Source: Brachypterus glaber (taxonomy: Eukaryota; Arthropoda; Insecta; Coleoptera; Kateretidae). Taken from it: DNA of 64,000 nucleotides. Positions 22,981 through 34,133 of the stretch are shown here, one piece after another. The notes beneath the pieces were generated by a model, which was not told where the DNA came from, ran no database searches, and saw only the letters and a list, made by a program, of their open reading frames with translations. The translations under genes were made by a program, and so were the position numbers. The stretch lies in the NCBI GenBank assembly GCA_958510825.1, contig OY294044.1, positions 107,112,893 to 107,176,892 of the forward strand. The letters run 5' to 3'. Each line of letters opens with the position of its first letter. Within the stretch, counting starts at the first letter, position 1.

Positions 22981-23504
22981 TTTTTCTATTTTGCGACTCT
23001 TATAAGCTCATAATCACACGCATTTTGCGTGTTCTTATAGGCCCATAAGAGGTCTGTACTTTTTGTTCTTTTGGGTTGGCAACAGACCTGGCCTATCGCT
23101 TGACGTTTTACGTGCAAATATCAATGTTCAAAAGTTAAATTTTCTACAAAATTTTGTGTTTAGGTTATTTTTACCATGTTAAAATTGTGGCTTAGTTAAT
23201 TGCAGTAAAAAAGAGAAGATATGACTATAAAATATATCAAAATGTCATTTGTTCTTAGAATTTTAAACATGGTGTAAACTGTAATGCCAATCCAAAACAA
23301 AAATCCCTAAATCAGTCATCAATTTAAATGTAATTTTTTTTTTAATTTTAGAGCAAAATAGAAAAAATTGTATAAAGCACTCGTTTCATAACACGTTTTT
23401 AGCGCACGAGCACTTTAGAAAACTCACCGCAAGCGGCTCGTTTTCTATACTTGTGCTCGTGCGCTAAAAACGTATGTTTTGAAACTAGTACTTTAATATA
23501 CTAT
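22981..23504 (+). mobile_element. Repeat family C, copy 3, with terminal foldback
   Basis: Same organisation as 20481. The terminal foldback is best preserved here: TTTTTAGCGCACGAGCAC, GCAAGCGGC centre, GTGCTCGTGCGCTAAAAA. Confidence 0.85.
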
Positions 23505-23874
23505 TAAAGTTTAACCTAAAAGTTCCTAGATCAATAAAATAAGGCTCTTTTATGACACTAGTAGACAAATATATCCAAATCTAGTTAGTGCACCATGGTT
23601 CTGGGGAGAAGAAGCATCTGATCACAAGAAAAGTGTGACGTCACATCCGCAAACCGACTAAAGACCGGCGCCTTGCTCCACCAGAGCGTGACTCGTCCGT
23701 CCAACAGGTTGAAAATAAAAGTAGAATATGCCAAGTTTAATGTCATTGTTACTGTATACTAGATGATCCAGAATGACTAGTTTTGTAAATTAAAAAAATA
23801 AAAGTTATAGTTAGTTTAGATCCTAAAAGAGGGGTCTTTTAAAGGCAACATCTCTAAATTTCTGCTAATAATAA

Positions 23875-24212
23875 TAATAGTTATTTATGATACTAGTGGG
23901 TAAAGTAAGATATTGCCCATGAGAAAATTAACCTGCGAGGCGTCAGCCAAGCAGGTTAATTTTCGAGAGGGCAATATCGGTTTACCCATGAGTGCCATAC
24001 AAGGTTTAATCCAATAAATAGCTTAGGAATTCATATTTTTATTAAAAATTTTAATGACATTTACAAGAAAATAATTTGACAAGTGACAGTTGAGTGGGTA
24101 AAATAAATAATTATCCACTCAATAAAGTAAAAGCCACGCGCGGGTTATTATTGAGTTTATCTATTTAAAATAAAGCTGGTAATTGTCTTATTATCTGTAT
24201 GTATTGGATAAT
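23875..24212 (-). mobile_element. Repeat family B, copy 2
   Basis: A reversed copy of the 13319 unit with both ends intact: AATAGTTATTTATG at left and GTATGTATTGGATAA at right. The interior palindrome AATTAACCTGC/GCAGGTTAATT is conserved. Confidence 0.88.
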
Positions 24213-24237
24213 ACTACCCCCAGTACTTTAAGCTATA

Positions 24238-24461
24238 CACAGTAAAAAAGGATTCCTTGAACCAAAGACACGTGTCTTTCGATATGTTCAAAGCAATATT
24301 CTCTTGTTTCAATGCTAGCATTTTTTAAAACCAAAGTCGATGTCTTTGAAATCAAGGATCTGACTATGGTTCAAAAGATGTTAGCCTTGAAACAAGAGAT
24401 TATGGCTTTAAACATATCGAAAGTCACGTTCCCTTGGTTCAAGGAATCCTTTTTTTTTGTG
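24238..24461. mobile_element. Foldback MITE family F, copy 2, TA TSD
   Basis: The ends CACAGTAAAAAAGGATTCC and GGAATCCTTTTTTTTTGTG are flanked by TA on both sides. The interior pairs CTTGAACCAAAGACACG and TCTCTTGTTTCAA with complements. It is shorter and more diverged than 17828. Confidence 0.82.
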
Positions 24462-24670
24462 TAGTTACTATGCGTTACAAGGGTGCTACTAATGTAGCCT
24501 TACGTAACGCTCTTTATTATTTTTATTGAAATAAAAATGGTTTGTTTTTTCACTCAAAAAATTTCTTAGTTGAGTATTGGCTGCTAGCGTGAATTATTTA
24601 TAGGGGGTAAATCTCAGCGTTACGAAACGTGACATGTGGAGGGGGGTCAAAATTGCAATATTTAGCTTTT

Positions 24671-24920
24671 GGGAGGGATGCCTTAGTGGGCTAGCCCGTC
24701 TACATGACAAGCCGGCTAGCGAGAGTTCGATTCTCACTCTGTGTATTGGTTCTAAAAGGGCCAATGTCACTTTTTCCGTAAACTGGTTCGAAAGTAAGTT
24801 AAAGCCGGTGGTTCCCTCTACTACTAGCCCACACAAGTCCTGGACTTAGGGCATGCTTAATTAGGTAGAATAGTACGAGGTTAAACAAACAAACAAACAA
24901 AAAAACAAACAAACAAACAC
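24671..24920 (+). mobile_element. tRNA-derived SINE, copy 2
   Basis: The body and (AAAC)n tail match the 16026 copy. The head is a different version: CCTTAGTGGGCTAGCCCG as A-box region, GTTCGATTCTCAC as B box. The two copies therefore represent distinct subfamilies that may come from different tRNA-like heads. Short frames on both strands inside it are artefacts. Confidence 0.9.
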
Positions 24921-25280
24921 ATTTAAAGTACGACACCTTACTATTAATTTAATTAATAGTATTAAAATAAAATCGTAAAATATTGATTCCTAACTGTTTA
25001 AAATACATATTTTTTGTTTATTTTTTTTTTTAATAATTGTATGAAAACATCTTATTGTTCAAGAACAGTTATTAAAAATTTAGGTTACCAATATAGTGTT
25101 AATTAATTACGTATGTATATAAATATATTCGCTGTACGCAAAGTACAGTAAAAGAACATACTATTTTATCCAGCAAATCGAGATAGTCTGGTGGCCATTA
25201 TTATTTAATTTTTTCTCCCAGCCGTATTTTATACTAAGTGATCAATAACTGACATGCCAAAATTTAATAAGGTATTCATA

Positions 25281-25440
25281 AGGTAACGTTTAAGTATTAC
25301 GTAACGCAAATTTTGACTTAGGGATCGTTGACGTATTACGTAACGCAAATTGTACCAAAATTCATACACTTCATACCCCGTTTCTCGCGTTATTAAAGGC
25401 TGTACAGATTTTATATTTTGGCTACCCCCCCTAACACACC
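25281..25440. mobile_element. MITE family S, two heads in tandem
   Basis: GGTAACGTTTAAGTATTACG at 25282 is followed 43 bp later by a second head, GGGATCGTTGACGTATTACG (25321). Then comes GCAAATTGTACCAAAATTCAT, shared in reverse with 11882-11990. This suggests one copy inserted in or recombined with another. The right end is not clear. Confidence 0.65.
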
Positions 25441-25619
25441 GAAACATGAAATCTCTAAAAAAAAGTCCAAACGAAAATTTTTTTTTCATTGTCTTAAAAT
25501 ATTGTAGCCCAATATGTCTCCACATAAAAACCACTATATATTTTTTAATTGGATATTCAAAAAAAAATAATATTTAAATTTTTTTAACATTTTTGAGAGA
25601 TAAATTAGGTTTTTAGGCA

Positions 25620-25825
25620 ATTTAGTTTGGTCCAAACACAACCTCAAATTGACAAACTAATTTTAAGATAATTTTTCCTTTTTTTTTATGTTTAGGTGTT
25701 AGGTCGTAGGAAAAATAATAGTAGTAGATGTAGTAGACGCAAACCATTTCGGTGCACATCAAGTGCTCTCTCGTGCACTAAAAACTAGGTTCGCGTACTC
25801 GGTGCTATTTCCGCACAAAATTATT
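25620..25825 (+). repeat. Interspersed repeat family K, copy 2
   Basis: It matches 12180-12400 through ACAACCTCAAATTGACAAAC, GTTAGGTCGTAGGAAAAATA and AAAACTAGGTTCG. Confidence 0.7.
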
Positions 25826-25972
25826 TTTGGTTTTAGCATTTTTTTGGGGGTTAATTAAGGACACTAAATTTTGATGTTGTTATTATTGATTGTCATTTGT
25901 CAGCTTGCCATTCCTTTTAGAAAGTAAACTAGACCTAACTGATATAGAGACCTGTATAGGCTTAATGGGTTA

Positions 25973-26107
25973 GGGAACGTTTAAGTATTACGTAACGCTC
26001 CTAGGGGGGGGGGTCATTTTGGAGTGTTACGCCCATGTTAATGGTATAGGAAAATAGCGTTACAGGGGGGGGTCCAAAATTATCAAAATTTGCATTACGT
26101 TCATCCC
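25973..26107. mobile_element. MITE family S, TTA TSD
   Basis: It starts GGGAACGTTTAAGTATTACG and ends GCATTACGTTCATCCC, with TTA on both sides. The interior has CCATGTTAATGGTATAGGAAAATAGCG in the orientation opposite to 8352 and a 10-G run. Confidence 0.82.
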
Positions 26108-26328
26108 TTATAGTGTTTTCTGGTGGTAGATAAAGAGCACTATTTAGATTTTTTTAAAATCCTAAAAGTTTCTACTTGTCTTTAATTTTACTGTACTAAA
26201 ATTTAGCTATACAAAGATTTTAATAACCTTTGTTTTTTTTCTTTTTATTTAACTGTAATATACATATATGTATATTGTTTATATGTAAATAGACTCCCTT
26301 TGTTGTTTTAACATCAATGAATTGTATA

Positions 26329-27542
26329 TACCGGGTGTTATAAGACCAAGGTACACCCCTTTTTTTTTATTTTAAAAGTTAGAAATTTCAAATTTGGAAC
26401 GTCTCTTATTGACATAAAACGTCAACTTTAAACATAAAAAGTACATTTATCCAATACATACAGATAATAAGACAATTACCAGCTTTATTTTAAATAGATA
26501 AACTCAATAATAACCCTCGCGTGGCTTTTACTTTATTGAGTGGATAATTACTTATTTTACCCACTCAACTGTCACTTGTCAAATTATTTTCTTGTAAATG
26601 TCATTAAAATTTTTAATAAAAATATGAATTCCTAAGCTATTTATTGGATAAAACCTTGTATGTCACTCATGGGTAAACCGATATTGCCCTCTCGAAAATT
26701 AACCTGCTTGGCTAACGCCTCGCAGGTTAATTTTCTCATGGGCAATATCTTACTTTACCCACTAGTACCATAAATAACTATTATGTCACTTCCGGTTTAA
26801 CCGGAAATGGCACCAACTACCGATTTTTACATATTTTTCCATTTTTTAATTCTACGCTTCATTCTGAGAATAATGATACCAAAAAAGTAACATTTTAATT
26901 GTCAATTTTTTATTTATTTAATTTTTAGTTTTTATCATAGGTAGTCCATGATTATGTCGAATTACTCGAAATAATCTTTATTTTTTAAACTTACATTTGA
27001 CATATTCTGTAGTTTTCAAAGCCAACTTTGTTTCTAAAATCACAAAAATATGATTTATAACGTGTATTTTCATTTATACGGTGGCATTTCTCATAAATAA
27101 AAATAAAAGAATCCTTAATAATGGTACTTTTTAATGGTACCGGTGTACCAATATGGTGCCATTAAACAAAAATGAGTTTTTGAGCAAAAACCATTTTCGC
27201 AATCTTTAAAATGCTAAGTTATAAATTAAATGGAATTTTCAGCGTAAATGTTTTTTTTCTAGGGCAACTTAGATAATTTCGTGTAATTTTAAGTAGTCAT
27301 GGCCTACCTATGATAAAAACAAAAAATTAAATAAAAACAACTTTGAAATTTAAATGTCACTTTATTGGTATCATCGTACTCAGAATGAAGCGTGAAACTG
27401 ATATATATAAAAATATTTAGGCTGTCCCAAATGTTAGAAATTGACGTTTTATGGCAGTAAGAGATGTTCCAAATTTGTAATATCTAACTTTTCAAATAAA
27501 GAAGAAAAGGGGGTGTACCTTGGTCTTGTAACACCCGGTATA
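26329..27542. mobile_element. Long-TIR element (ACCGGGTGTTA ends)
   Basis: The outer ends are TACCGGGTGTTATAAGACC and GGTCTTGTAACACCCGGTA. They continue with AAGGTACACCCC and complement, and the inverted similarity extends far inward (GAGAATAATGATACC at about 26873 against GGTATCATCGTACTCAG at about 27369; CATAGGTAGTCCATGA against TCATGGCCTACCTATG). The arms exceed 300 bp. A family B copy (26447-26782) is nested in the left arm. No transposase is visible. Confidence 0.82.
26447..26782 (+). mobile_element. Repeat family B, copy 3
   Basis: A complete copy inserted in the left arm of the ACCGGGTG element. The right arm shows no B sequence, which dates it as a later insertion. Confidence 0.88.
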
Positions 27543-27838
27543 TTTATAAAAAATTAAATGTGCATTTTTGTAGACATTGTTAAATATTTACACTACTGTC
27601 AATAAACGTGACTATGCATACAATACATACTAAATGTGGGTAAAAAAAATCTAGACGGTATTAAAAGTTTTGAAATTCACTAATAAAGAATAAGTAATAA
27701 AGAAGTTTTAAAATCATAAATCACTTTTTTTTTTCAAACTATTTTGATTTTTTTTTGGCTTATTTACCCTGTATATTTTATTACCGATACATAGAGAAAT
27801 AATTCTAAACAATTAACTAATGTAGTTAATAACTATAT

Positions 27839-28941
27839 CGGGTGAGTTTCAGTCCATGGACACCCCCTAAAATTAGGTTATTTTCAATGTCTACAAATTG
27901 GCATAAAAATAATTTTTATCCAACACCTTCACAGAAACACTTGTTTTGAGCACTATTTTAAATGTCAAAAGTGAGTTTTTTTCCACTAGTGACTAATTAA
28001 TTTTTCACCCACTCTTTTACGTACAGCTTTTGATCTCACCCAAAATTAGTTACATACCCTATTAATTAAGTATTATAACTATTCTATAAATAGAAGCACG
28101 TTAACTAAACCATAAAAATTAAAGAAAACCCCAAATTATTCTTTAGTTTTTGAATAAAATACTGTTTTTATTAAAAATTCTGTCATCCATTTTGACGTTT
28201 GTAAGAAATGTAAAACTAGCAATTGTTTATTTTTAATAGGCATACTTAGGCCATGGCTACCCATATTTTAGTATTAAGAAAACTTAATCTTAATATTTTT
28301 GACATCATTTTTCGCAAAATTATATTTTATATATTTATTTTTATTTATTTTATTGATTTATTACGTTTAAAGTCATTCCGAAACCTGACGGCCTCGTGGG
28401 CTGATATTCTTTGCGTGGATAATATGCTACTTAACTAGTTAAGAAAATAACTATTTTGCACTCATTTAAAAGATTTTTATTTTTTTTTAGTGTTTTTTTA
28501 TTTTTTTTTTATTAACATACAAGATTTATTTTTTTTATAAATAAACTCTTAATTTATTTGTTAAATGTGGGAAAAATAAAATTTTATGTAAAAATCAAAA
28601 TTTGATATTGTTTGTACTTTTCGGTTTTTCATTCATAACTTAATTTTTTTTCAAGTGACTTCCATTTTCGCCGGAAATTAAATCAATGATTTTTTTTTAA
28701 TAAATAAAAAATTAACTAAATGTTTTTTTTTAGATGTAAAATTGAATTCTGAATTCAAAAATGTAAAAATATACAGGGGGTGTCATTATAAAAAATAAAA
28801 TTGCCTTAATTTCCGGCGAAACCGGAACCGGTGTACGCGATTTTGTAGCCCTTGTTCAGAAATGTAAGCTACAAAAAATTGCTTTGATCGGATTGAAAAC
28901 AATTCCATTTTAGGGGGTGTCCATGAACTGAAACTCACCCG
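27839..28941. mobile_element. 1.1-kb element with ~37-bp TIRs
   Basis: The left end CGGGTGAGTTTCAGTCCATG continues GACACCCCCTAAAAT; its complement closes the element at 28903-28941 (one extra base). The interior is AT-rich with a GCCGGAAATTA/TTTCCGGCGAAA inverted pair near the right end. A 61-codon frame at 28253 has no recognisable domain. I could not define a target duplication. Confidence 0.75.
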
Positions 28942-29000
28942 GTATGACTAGTAAAAATGCCATGAAATTATTATTAACCCTGTAAAATCAAGTCTGGAAT

Positions 29001-29689
29001 AGTATATTCTATAACTAGTATAGACAATATTCCGCGCGAGCGGAAAGTTTGTCATACGAGCCGGTAGGCGAGTATGACGGTCCGGCGAGCGCGGAATGAC
29101 TATTCCATACGTATTGTAGACTATACTTTTTCTTCGACTGCAAATATGAAAGACTGTATGGCTTTAAACTGCGAACAAGGTTAAAAACCATGTTTTTTGT
29201 GACTCGACATTGTAAATGCAACAAAACACATAATTTAATAATTTTATCAAATCAGTACTTGAAAAAGATTTTTATTTAATTTTAGCACATATTTAGAAAT
29301 TATAATGCAAAAATTGAAGGTTATGTGAGATTGTTGTGACAGATATCAGGTTTAAATATTTAACAATAGATGGAGCAGTTTTAATTTTTTGAACTAAATT
29401 GATAAAAAACTGGTCAAATATTAAGAAAAACTAATAAACTTTATGTAATTTTAACGCAAAACTTTAAATTGCATTAAAGTATTCAATATTTCATGGTAAA
29501 ATACATATATATTTTTGCTAATTTTGCTACCGTTTTCTTTACTTTTCTAAACAAGTGATGGCACTACATGTGCTCATTCTAACACTTGATACGGAATATT
29601 CATACCGTATCTAGAGCTAGAATGGATTCATTTTGTGTTTGAAAATTTGTGTATTTGCTTACATTCTAAAGCAGTCGTAGAAAAAAAAT
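29001..29689 (+). repeat. Interspersed repeat family H, copy 1
   Basis: It matches 60747-61494 in reverse over about 690 bp. It begins AGTATATTCTATAACTAG and carries a GC-rich foldback (CCGCGCGAGCGGAAAG, GTCATACGAGCCGG/complement, GCGCGGAATGACTATTCC). It ends CTAAAGCAGTCGTAGAAAAA. A smaller related foldback is at 41440-41590. Confidence 0.85.
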
Positions 29690-30160
29690 ATTTTTCTTAA
29701 TAGAGGATCAACAACCTTCTAGTAGATGAATAGATCAGTGGGTACTACCTACCAAACAGGTGTACCACCCTACAAAAAATAGATTAGGTACAGTTTCTTT
29801 TCTTTGCCTAGGATTTGTTATGACCCAGATTTTGGTAGTAAATGGGTTTTAGGGTCGATGACTAGAGGTTCTGGGGTTAATAACATTGGACAAGTAGGTA
29901 CTGCCAACAAAAAATGTTGAAATAGTTGACAAAAAGAAGCAAAAAAAAAAAAAATTACATTTTCTACACGGGTGAAAAAATAAGAAAGTTTACAAAATAA
30001 AATTATTACAAAATCATCAAATTCTTAAAACTTATCTGCACATTTTCTCAAGGAAGTAAGTGCGGTGGGACCGTAAAATTTTCAGTTTATTATATTATAT
30101 ACAGCGCCAGCGCTAGAATAATATTATACGGTAGAATTTTCAAAAACAAAACAAAAATGT
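29690..30160. other. AT-rich spacer before the Penelope fragment
   Basis: I see no gene and no reverse transcriptase motif, so the Penelope element is cut just upstream of its endonuclease domain. An A homopolymer lies at about 29941-29954. Confidence 0.5.
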
Positions 30161-30544
30161 TTGACTTCAACAAAAGACAAAATACCCCTGAGTTCAGAAG
30201 GCGTATATAAAATACCCTGCTCCTGTGCTACGGTTTACATAGGTGAAACTAAGAGAAAAATTTCTACAAGACTTCAAGAGCATGAGCGCAATATAAGAAA
30301 GAAACAAATTTCCTTATCGGCAGTAGCCGAACATGTACATGAAACAGGTCATAAAATCAATTTGTCTGAAACAAAACAAATATTAACAGAAAACAGAAAA
30401 ATGCCAAGGAAGATACGGGAATCGATAGAAATCATCAAGCATCCTAACAATATCAATCGGGACACTGGTTACCACTTACCTGCAATATGGAAGTCTTTGA
30501 TAGGAAAAAGCTCGTCACGGGTGAATAACCACAACTCGTCATAA
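30161..30544 (+). CDS. Penelope-like element GIY-YIG endonuclease (C-terminal fragment)
   Basis: The nicking endonuclease half of a Penelope-like retroelement polyprotein, which cuts target DNA to prime reverse transcription. The frame has GVYKI (residues 14-18) and YIGET (26-30), the two strands that name the GIY-YIG fold. A CxC pair (20-22) lies between them. The expected Arg region KRKISTRLQEH (31-41), AEHVHETGH (56-64) and the RESIEII glutamate near residue 90 follow. Cys and His at these places match the CCHH signature of Penelope endonucleases. The first codon is TTG and the frame is open slightly upstream, but the whole RT part is missing. The stop at 30544 is followed within 50 bp by a hammerhead-like fold, as in known Penelope ends. 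Confidence 0.88.
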   Translation: MTSTKDKIPLSSEGVYKIPCSCATVYIGETKRKISTRLQEHERNIRKKQISLSAVAEHVHETGHKINLSETKQILTENRKMPRKIRESIEIIKHPNNINRDTGYHLPAIWKSLIGKSSSRVNNHNSS

Positions 30545-30584
30545 ATAGGGACACAAGTTGATTCGAAACTTAGTTTCAGATTAA

Positions 30585-30625
30585 TCCCTGAAGATGTCTC
30601 TAGTAGTAAGAGACGAAACGTCGGA
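30585..30625 (+). ncRNA. Hammerhead-ribozyme-like motif of the Penelope element
   Basis: The core reads CTGAAGA (30588-30594), a 6-bp helix II GTCTCT/AGAGAC with a 7-nt loop, GAAA (30615-30618), then CGTC. A15.1 and C pair with G and U in a minimal ACGU palindromic helix III, giving GUC as the cleavage triplet (after 30622). Helix I is short (UCC/GGA). Penelope-like elements are known to carry such minimal hammerheads that work better as dimers. Activity of this single copy is uncertain. Confidence 0.7.
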
Positions 30626-30988
30626 AAGTGAAAAACCATTAACACGGTCTAAACCCGAAAGTGAAAGTTCTTTATAACAAAAATAGTCATAGACAAAAAA
30701 TTCTTGTATATAAATTTGTTTCATGAAAAAATAAGCAACTTTTTTTTCAAATGTCCGTCTGTCCGGCGGTCCGATGTCACGATTTTTGTAGACACGATAA
30801 CTCAAGAACAAATAATGCAATCGTATTGAAATTTTCAGGAAAAATCAAGTTCTATGAGGGGAAGATCTCTATTGTTTTTGAAAGTAATCCTCCCAAAAAC
30901 AAAAAAGTTATGGGGGGTTAAAGTTTTTAAAAAATTGCAAAATGCTGAAAGAAAATTCCGATTAAGTATTTTATTCAGGAAAAATTAC
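30626..30988 (+). repeat. Penelope 3' flank and a repeat with TGTCCGTCTGTCCGG
   Basis: About 30660-30960 carries AAATGTCCGTCTGTCCGG followed by ACGATAACTCAAGAACAAAT, GTATTGAAATTTTCAGG and CCCAAAAACAAAAAAGTTATGG. The phrasing resembles the leaders of families A and D (a CGTCTGTC motif, then a run of related sentences) but is a different unit. Family B copy 4 begins at its right edge. Confidence 0.45.
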
Positions 30989-31319
30989 TTTATCCAATAC
31001 ATACAGATAATAAGACAATAACCAGCTTTATTTTAAATAGATAAACTCAATAACAACCCCTGCGTGGCTTTTATTTTATTGAGTGGATAATTATTTATTT
31101 ACCCACTCAACTGTCACTTGTCAAATTATTTTCTTGTAAATGTCATTAAAATTTTTAATAAAAATATGAATTCCTAAGCTATTTATTGGATAAAACCTTG
31201 TACCTCATGGTAAACCGATATTGCCCTCTCGAAAATTAACCTGCTTGGCTGACACCTCGCAGGTTAATTTTCTCATGGGCAATATCTTACTTTACCCACT
31301 AGTACCATAAATAACTATT
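30989..31319 (+). mobile_element. Repeat family B, copy 4
   Basis: A complete copy with a small deletion in the palindrome (CTCATGGTAAACC instead of CACTCATGGGTAAACC). Confidence 0.88.
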
Positions 31320-32202
31320 TATTATAAGAATCAATTCTACAATTTTTTTTTCAAAAAATATTGAAAAATTAAAAAAAGTTTTTTATTTAAATTTAAAAAA
31401 ATATTTTTTTTTTTCAATAATTTTTCGTCTTTCAAATATGCATTTTTTTTAATATATAATTATTAATTTACTGTGAATAATATATAATGGAATGCGTAGC
31501 ATAACATATCTTCACGGCTTGTTAACTTTTTGCTAGACGCCCAAATATACGGTGGCATGTTATCTAATGTGCGTTTTCTGTCAAGAAAACAGAAAATGTC
31601 ACATAAAAGTCTTAAGGCGTATAGGGCGCCGTATAGGGCGACAACTTAAGTAAATCCGGCCGTGAGGATAGATTAATTTAATTGCGTTTTATTTAATAAA
31701 AAATAGAACAAAGTAGCTTGGAAAACGAGTAATAAAATGAGATTTCTTGATCACGTTCTGAGAATAAGAATCTTAAAATTAAAAAAATATACCTATGGAC
31801 AGTTGCAAGCGTGCAAAAGTTATATATATATATATATATAAAACAAGGATAACTCATTTTGACCAAATTAACCTACATTTAAAGTCTGTTATTTTTACTG
31901 AGCGACTTTTTAGGGGGAGATTTTACGGTTCCCGGCGCTCTTTTTGTCTTTACTAGGCGATATTTTTTTTTTCTTCACTGGGCGACATTTATGTACCCCC
32001 ACCTCTCTTTGTTAAAAATATAAAAGTTGGTATTTTCAAACTTAAAAAAATACATAAATAACTTAACGGGAGTTTCATTCCATCCGTGGAAGATGGAACA
32101 TTTGTGGCGAAATTTCTATCGCAAAAGATTTTTTTTTAATACTGTTTTGAAAACAATGTAAGTTTAACAAAGTTTTAAAATACATATGACGTAAAAAATT
32201 AG
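31320..32202. other. AT-rich spacer with (TA)n and a GCGAC-type triplicate
   Basis: There is no gene. A (TA)11 run lies at 31820-31841. At about 31897-31992 three short related phrases (TTACTGAGCGAC, TTTACTAGGCGAT, TTCACTGGGCGAC) recur 40-50 bp apart. Confidence 0.5.
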
Positions 32203-32463
32203 ATTGTTTGTTTGTTTAACCTCGTACTATTCTACTTAATTAAGCATTCCCTAAGTCCACAACTTGTGTGGGCTAGTAGTAGAGGGAACCACCGGCTTAT
32301 ACTGACTTTCAAACCAGTTTCTAGGGAGTGTCCGTTTCACTTATCGCCTTCGATAAATTTCAATTATTAATTAACTGAAAAAGGCAAATCGGCGCCAGAG
32401 AGAATAGAACTCACGCTAGTAGGCTTGCTATGTACACGCGCTAGCCACTACGCTATGCCTCCC
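32203..32463 (-). mobile_element. tRNA-derived SINE, copy 3 (minus strand)
   Basis: A reversed copy of the 16026 SINE with the GTTTGTTTGTTT tail at left and the A-box complement GCCACTACGCTA near 32447. The B box is mutated (complement reads GAGTTCTATTCTC instead of GAGTTCGATTCTC), so this copy probably transcribes poorly. Confidence 0.9.
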
Positions 32464-32847
32464 ATTTTGTTTGATTGTTATTACCTATTTTTCCGCTTAA
32501 ACGTGGTACTGCGGATTTTAAATATTCACGCCTGGGTCTGAAGTAGGTTTGCCAACCGTGCTTTATTTCAAAGGAAAGTCCTTTATTTTCCACTTCTGTC
32601 CTTTGTCCTTTACAAAACCCTTAAAGGGCGCTAAATTTATGATTGATCTTAAAAAATGTGAGATATTTATTTATAATAATTTATTGTAGGTCCATGTGTC
32701 ACAATTGTTCTAAAGATCGAACGTAAAAAAGGACACTTAGTAATTTATAAGCTTCATTCTTATGAAGCTTTTGTGTTTTAATTTGAATCAAATTTTAAAG
32801 TTGCATTTTCGCATAACTGCGCCTTAAGGAAAAACAAAGATAGACGG

Positions 32848-33002
32848 GTTAAGGCCTATCCAGAAGCTTACATAAGAAAATAAAACATAAGAATGCGAGG
32901 CCATGATTGGCTTACAAGATACATGGCGGCACATCAAACCAATCACGGCATCGCATTGTTATGTTCTATTTTGTTATGCGAGCCTCTGGATATGCCCTTA
33001 GT
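32848..33002. mobile_element. Foldback MITE family M, copy 1
   Basis: The ends AGGCCTATCCAGAAGCTTAC and GCCTCTGGATATGCCC are flanked by TTA. The interior pairs GCGAGGCCATGATTGG with CCAATCACGGCATCGC. A second copy is at 48835-48975. Confidence 0.78.
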
Positions 33003-33643
33003 GAGTTGGTACGACACGTCGCTCTGCCCACCTATGTCGGCCACATCGCTATCAGTCTCGTGATACAAAGCTGTTTTTACATTATTCTGCAACCAAAGTG
33101 GTTTCGTTTTTTTTTTTGAGACCTATGTCCTTTATTTTAATGATTCAAAGTTGCAAACCCTAGTCTGAAAAGGTTAAGAAATCACCCTACTTACTTCTTT
33201 TTATATTTGTGATTAGCATTTCATTTGCCTATCTTTGTTATGATCTTCTGCAAGAATGCAATGTTTTGATATGTTTTTAGGATGGTACCGAAGTAAAAAA
33301 ATTATGAGTTTACATTTTAGTAACCTCTCAAGGTTAATGAATGCTCCACAGACCTTGAATAATAACAATCCCACTTTTTCGTATTTATTTTATTTTTTAC
33401 GTTTCGAGTCATTATGGCCCCATTCACGAGGGTCTTTTTTTACATAATAAATCTCTTTCCCTCCCGAGATAAAAATAATGATAAATTCCCGTTTCAACTA
33501 TGTTTTATATGTTTCAAAAATTTTGTATGCTGAAAAAGAAGAAAAAAAATAAAAATTAATTAGTTTTTGCTCGAGTTTTTGTTTCCTCAGAGTTTCAAGA
33601 GAGTTATATTAAACTAAACTAAATTTGCATAACTATTTGCTAA
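33003..33643. other. Spacer without recognisable features
   Basis: There is no convincing gene or repeat relationship within the window. The 63-codon frame at 33256 has no domain. Confidence 0.4.
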
Positions 33644-33750
33644 GGGAACGTTCAAGTATTACGCAACGCAAATTTTGATCACTTTGGACCCCCCCTGTAA
33701 CGCTATTTTCCTATACCATTAACATGGGCGTAACACTCCAAAATGACCCA
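33644..33750. mobile_element. MITE family S, right end missing
   Basis: The left end GGGAACGTTCAAGTATTACG and the inner TATACCATTAACATGGGCG are well conserved. The copy stops at AAAATGACCC without the second terminal repeat. Confidence 0.8.
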
Positions 33751-34133
33751 TTTATAAACAAAAAAAATATAGAGGGTGCCACACGTACGAGCCCAAAGAA
33801 ATCATATTTTAAAATAAAATTGATGTGACAAATAAAAGACACCACCTCGTGTATGGATGCCTATAAAAAACGCGAATTATATTAGTAGAACATTCACACC
33901 TATTTTACGATTTAAATAAAATTCATTAAAAATCGACCTGATTGTTTATAAGCAATTAACACTTTTTTATAATTAGGTTTTGTTTGCTTATCGAATTTAC
34001 CGACGCACAAAAAATTATTTTTACACATAATTTACATATTTTATGTAAAATGAAAAAAAAAAGCTGAAGGGTTGCAAATGAACGCCTTATCAGAACTTTG
34101 GCGGATTATTATTTGTTTCTTTTCGCTAGAATT

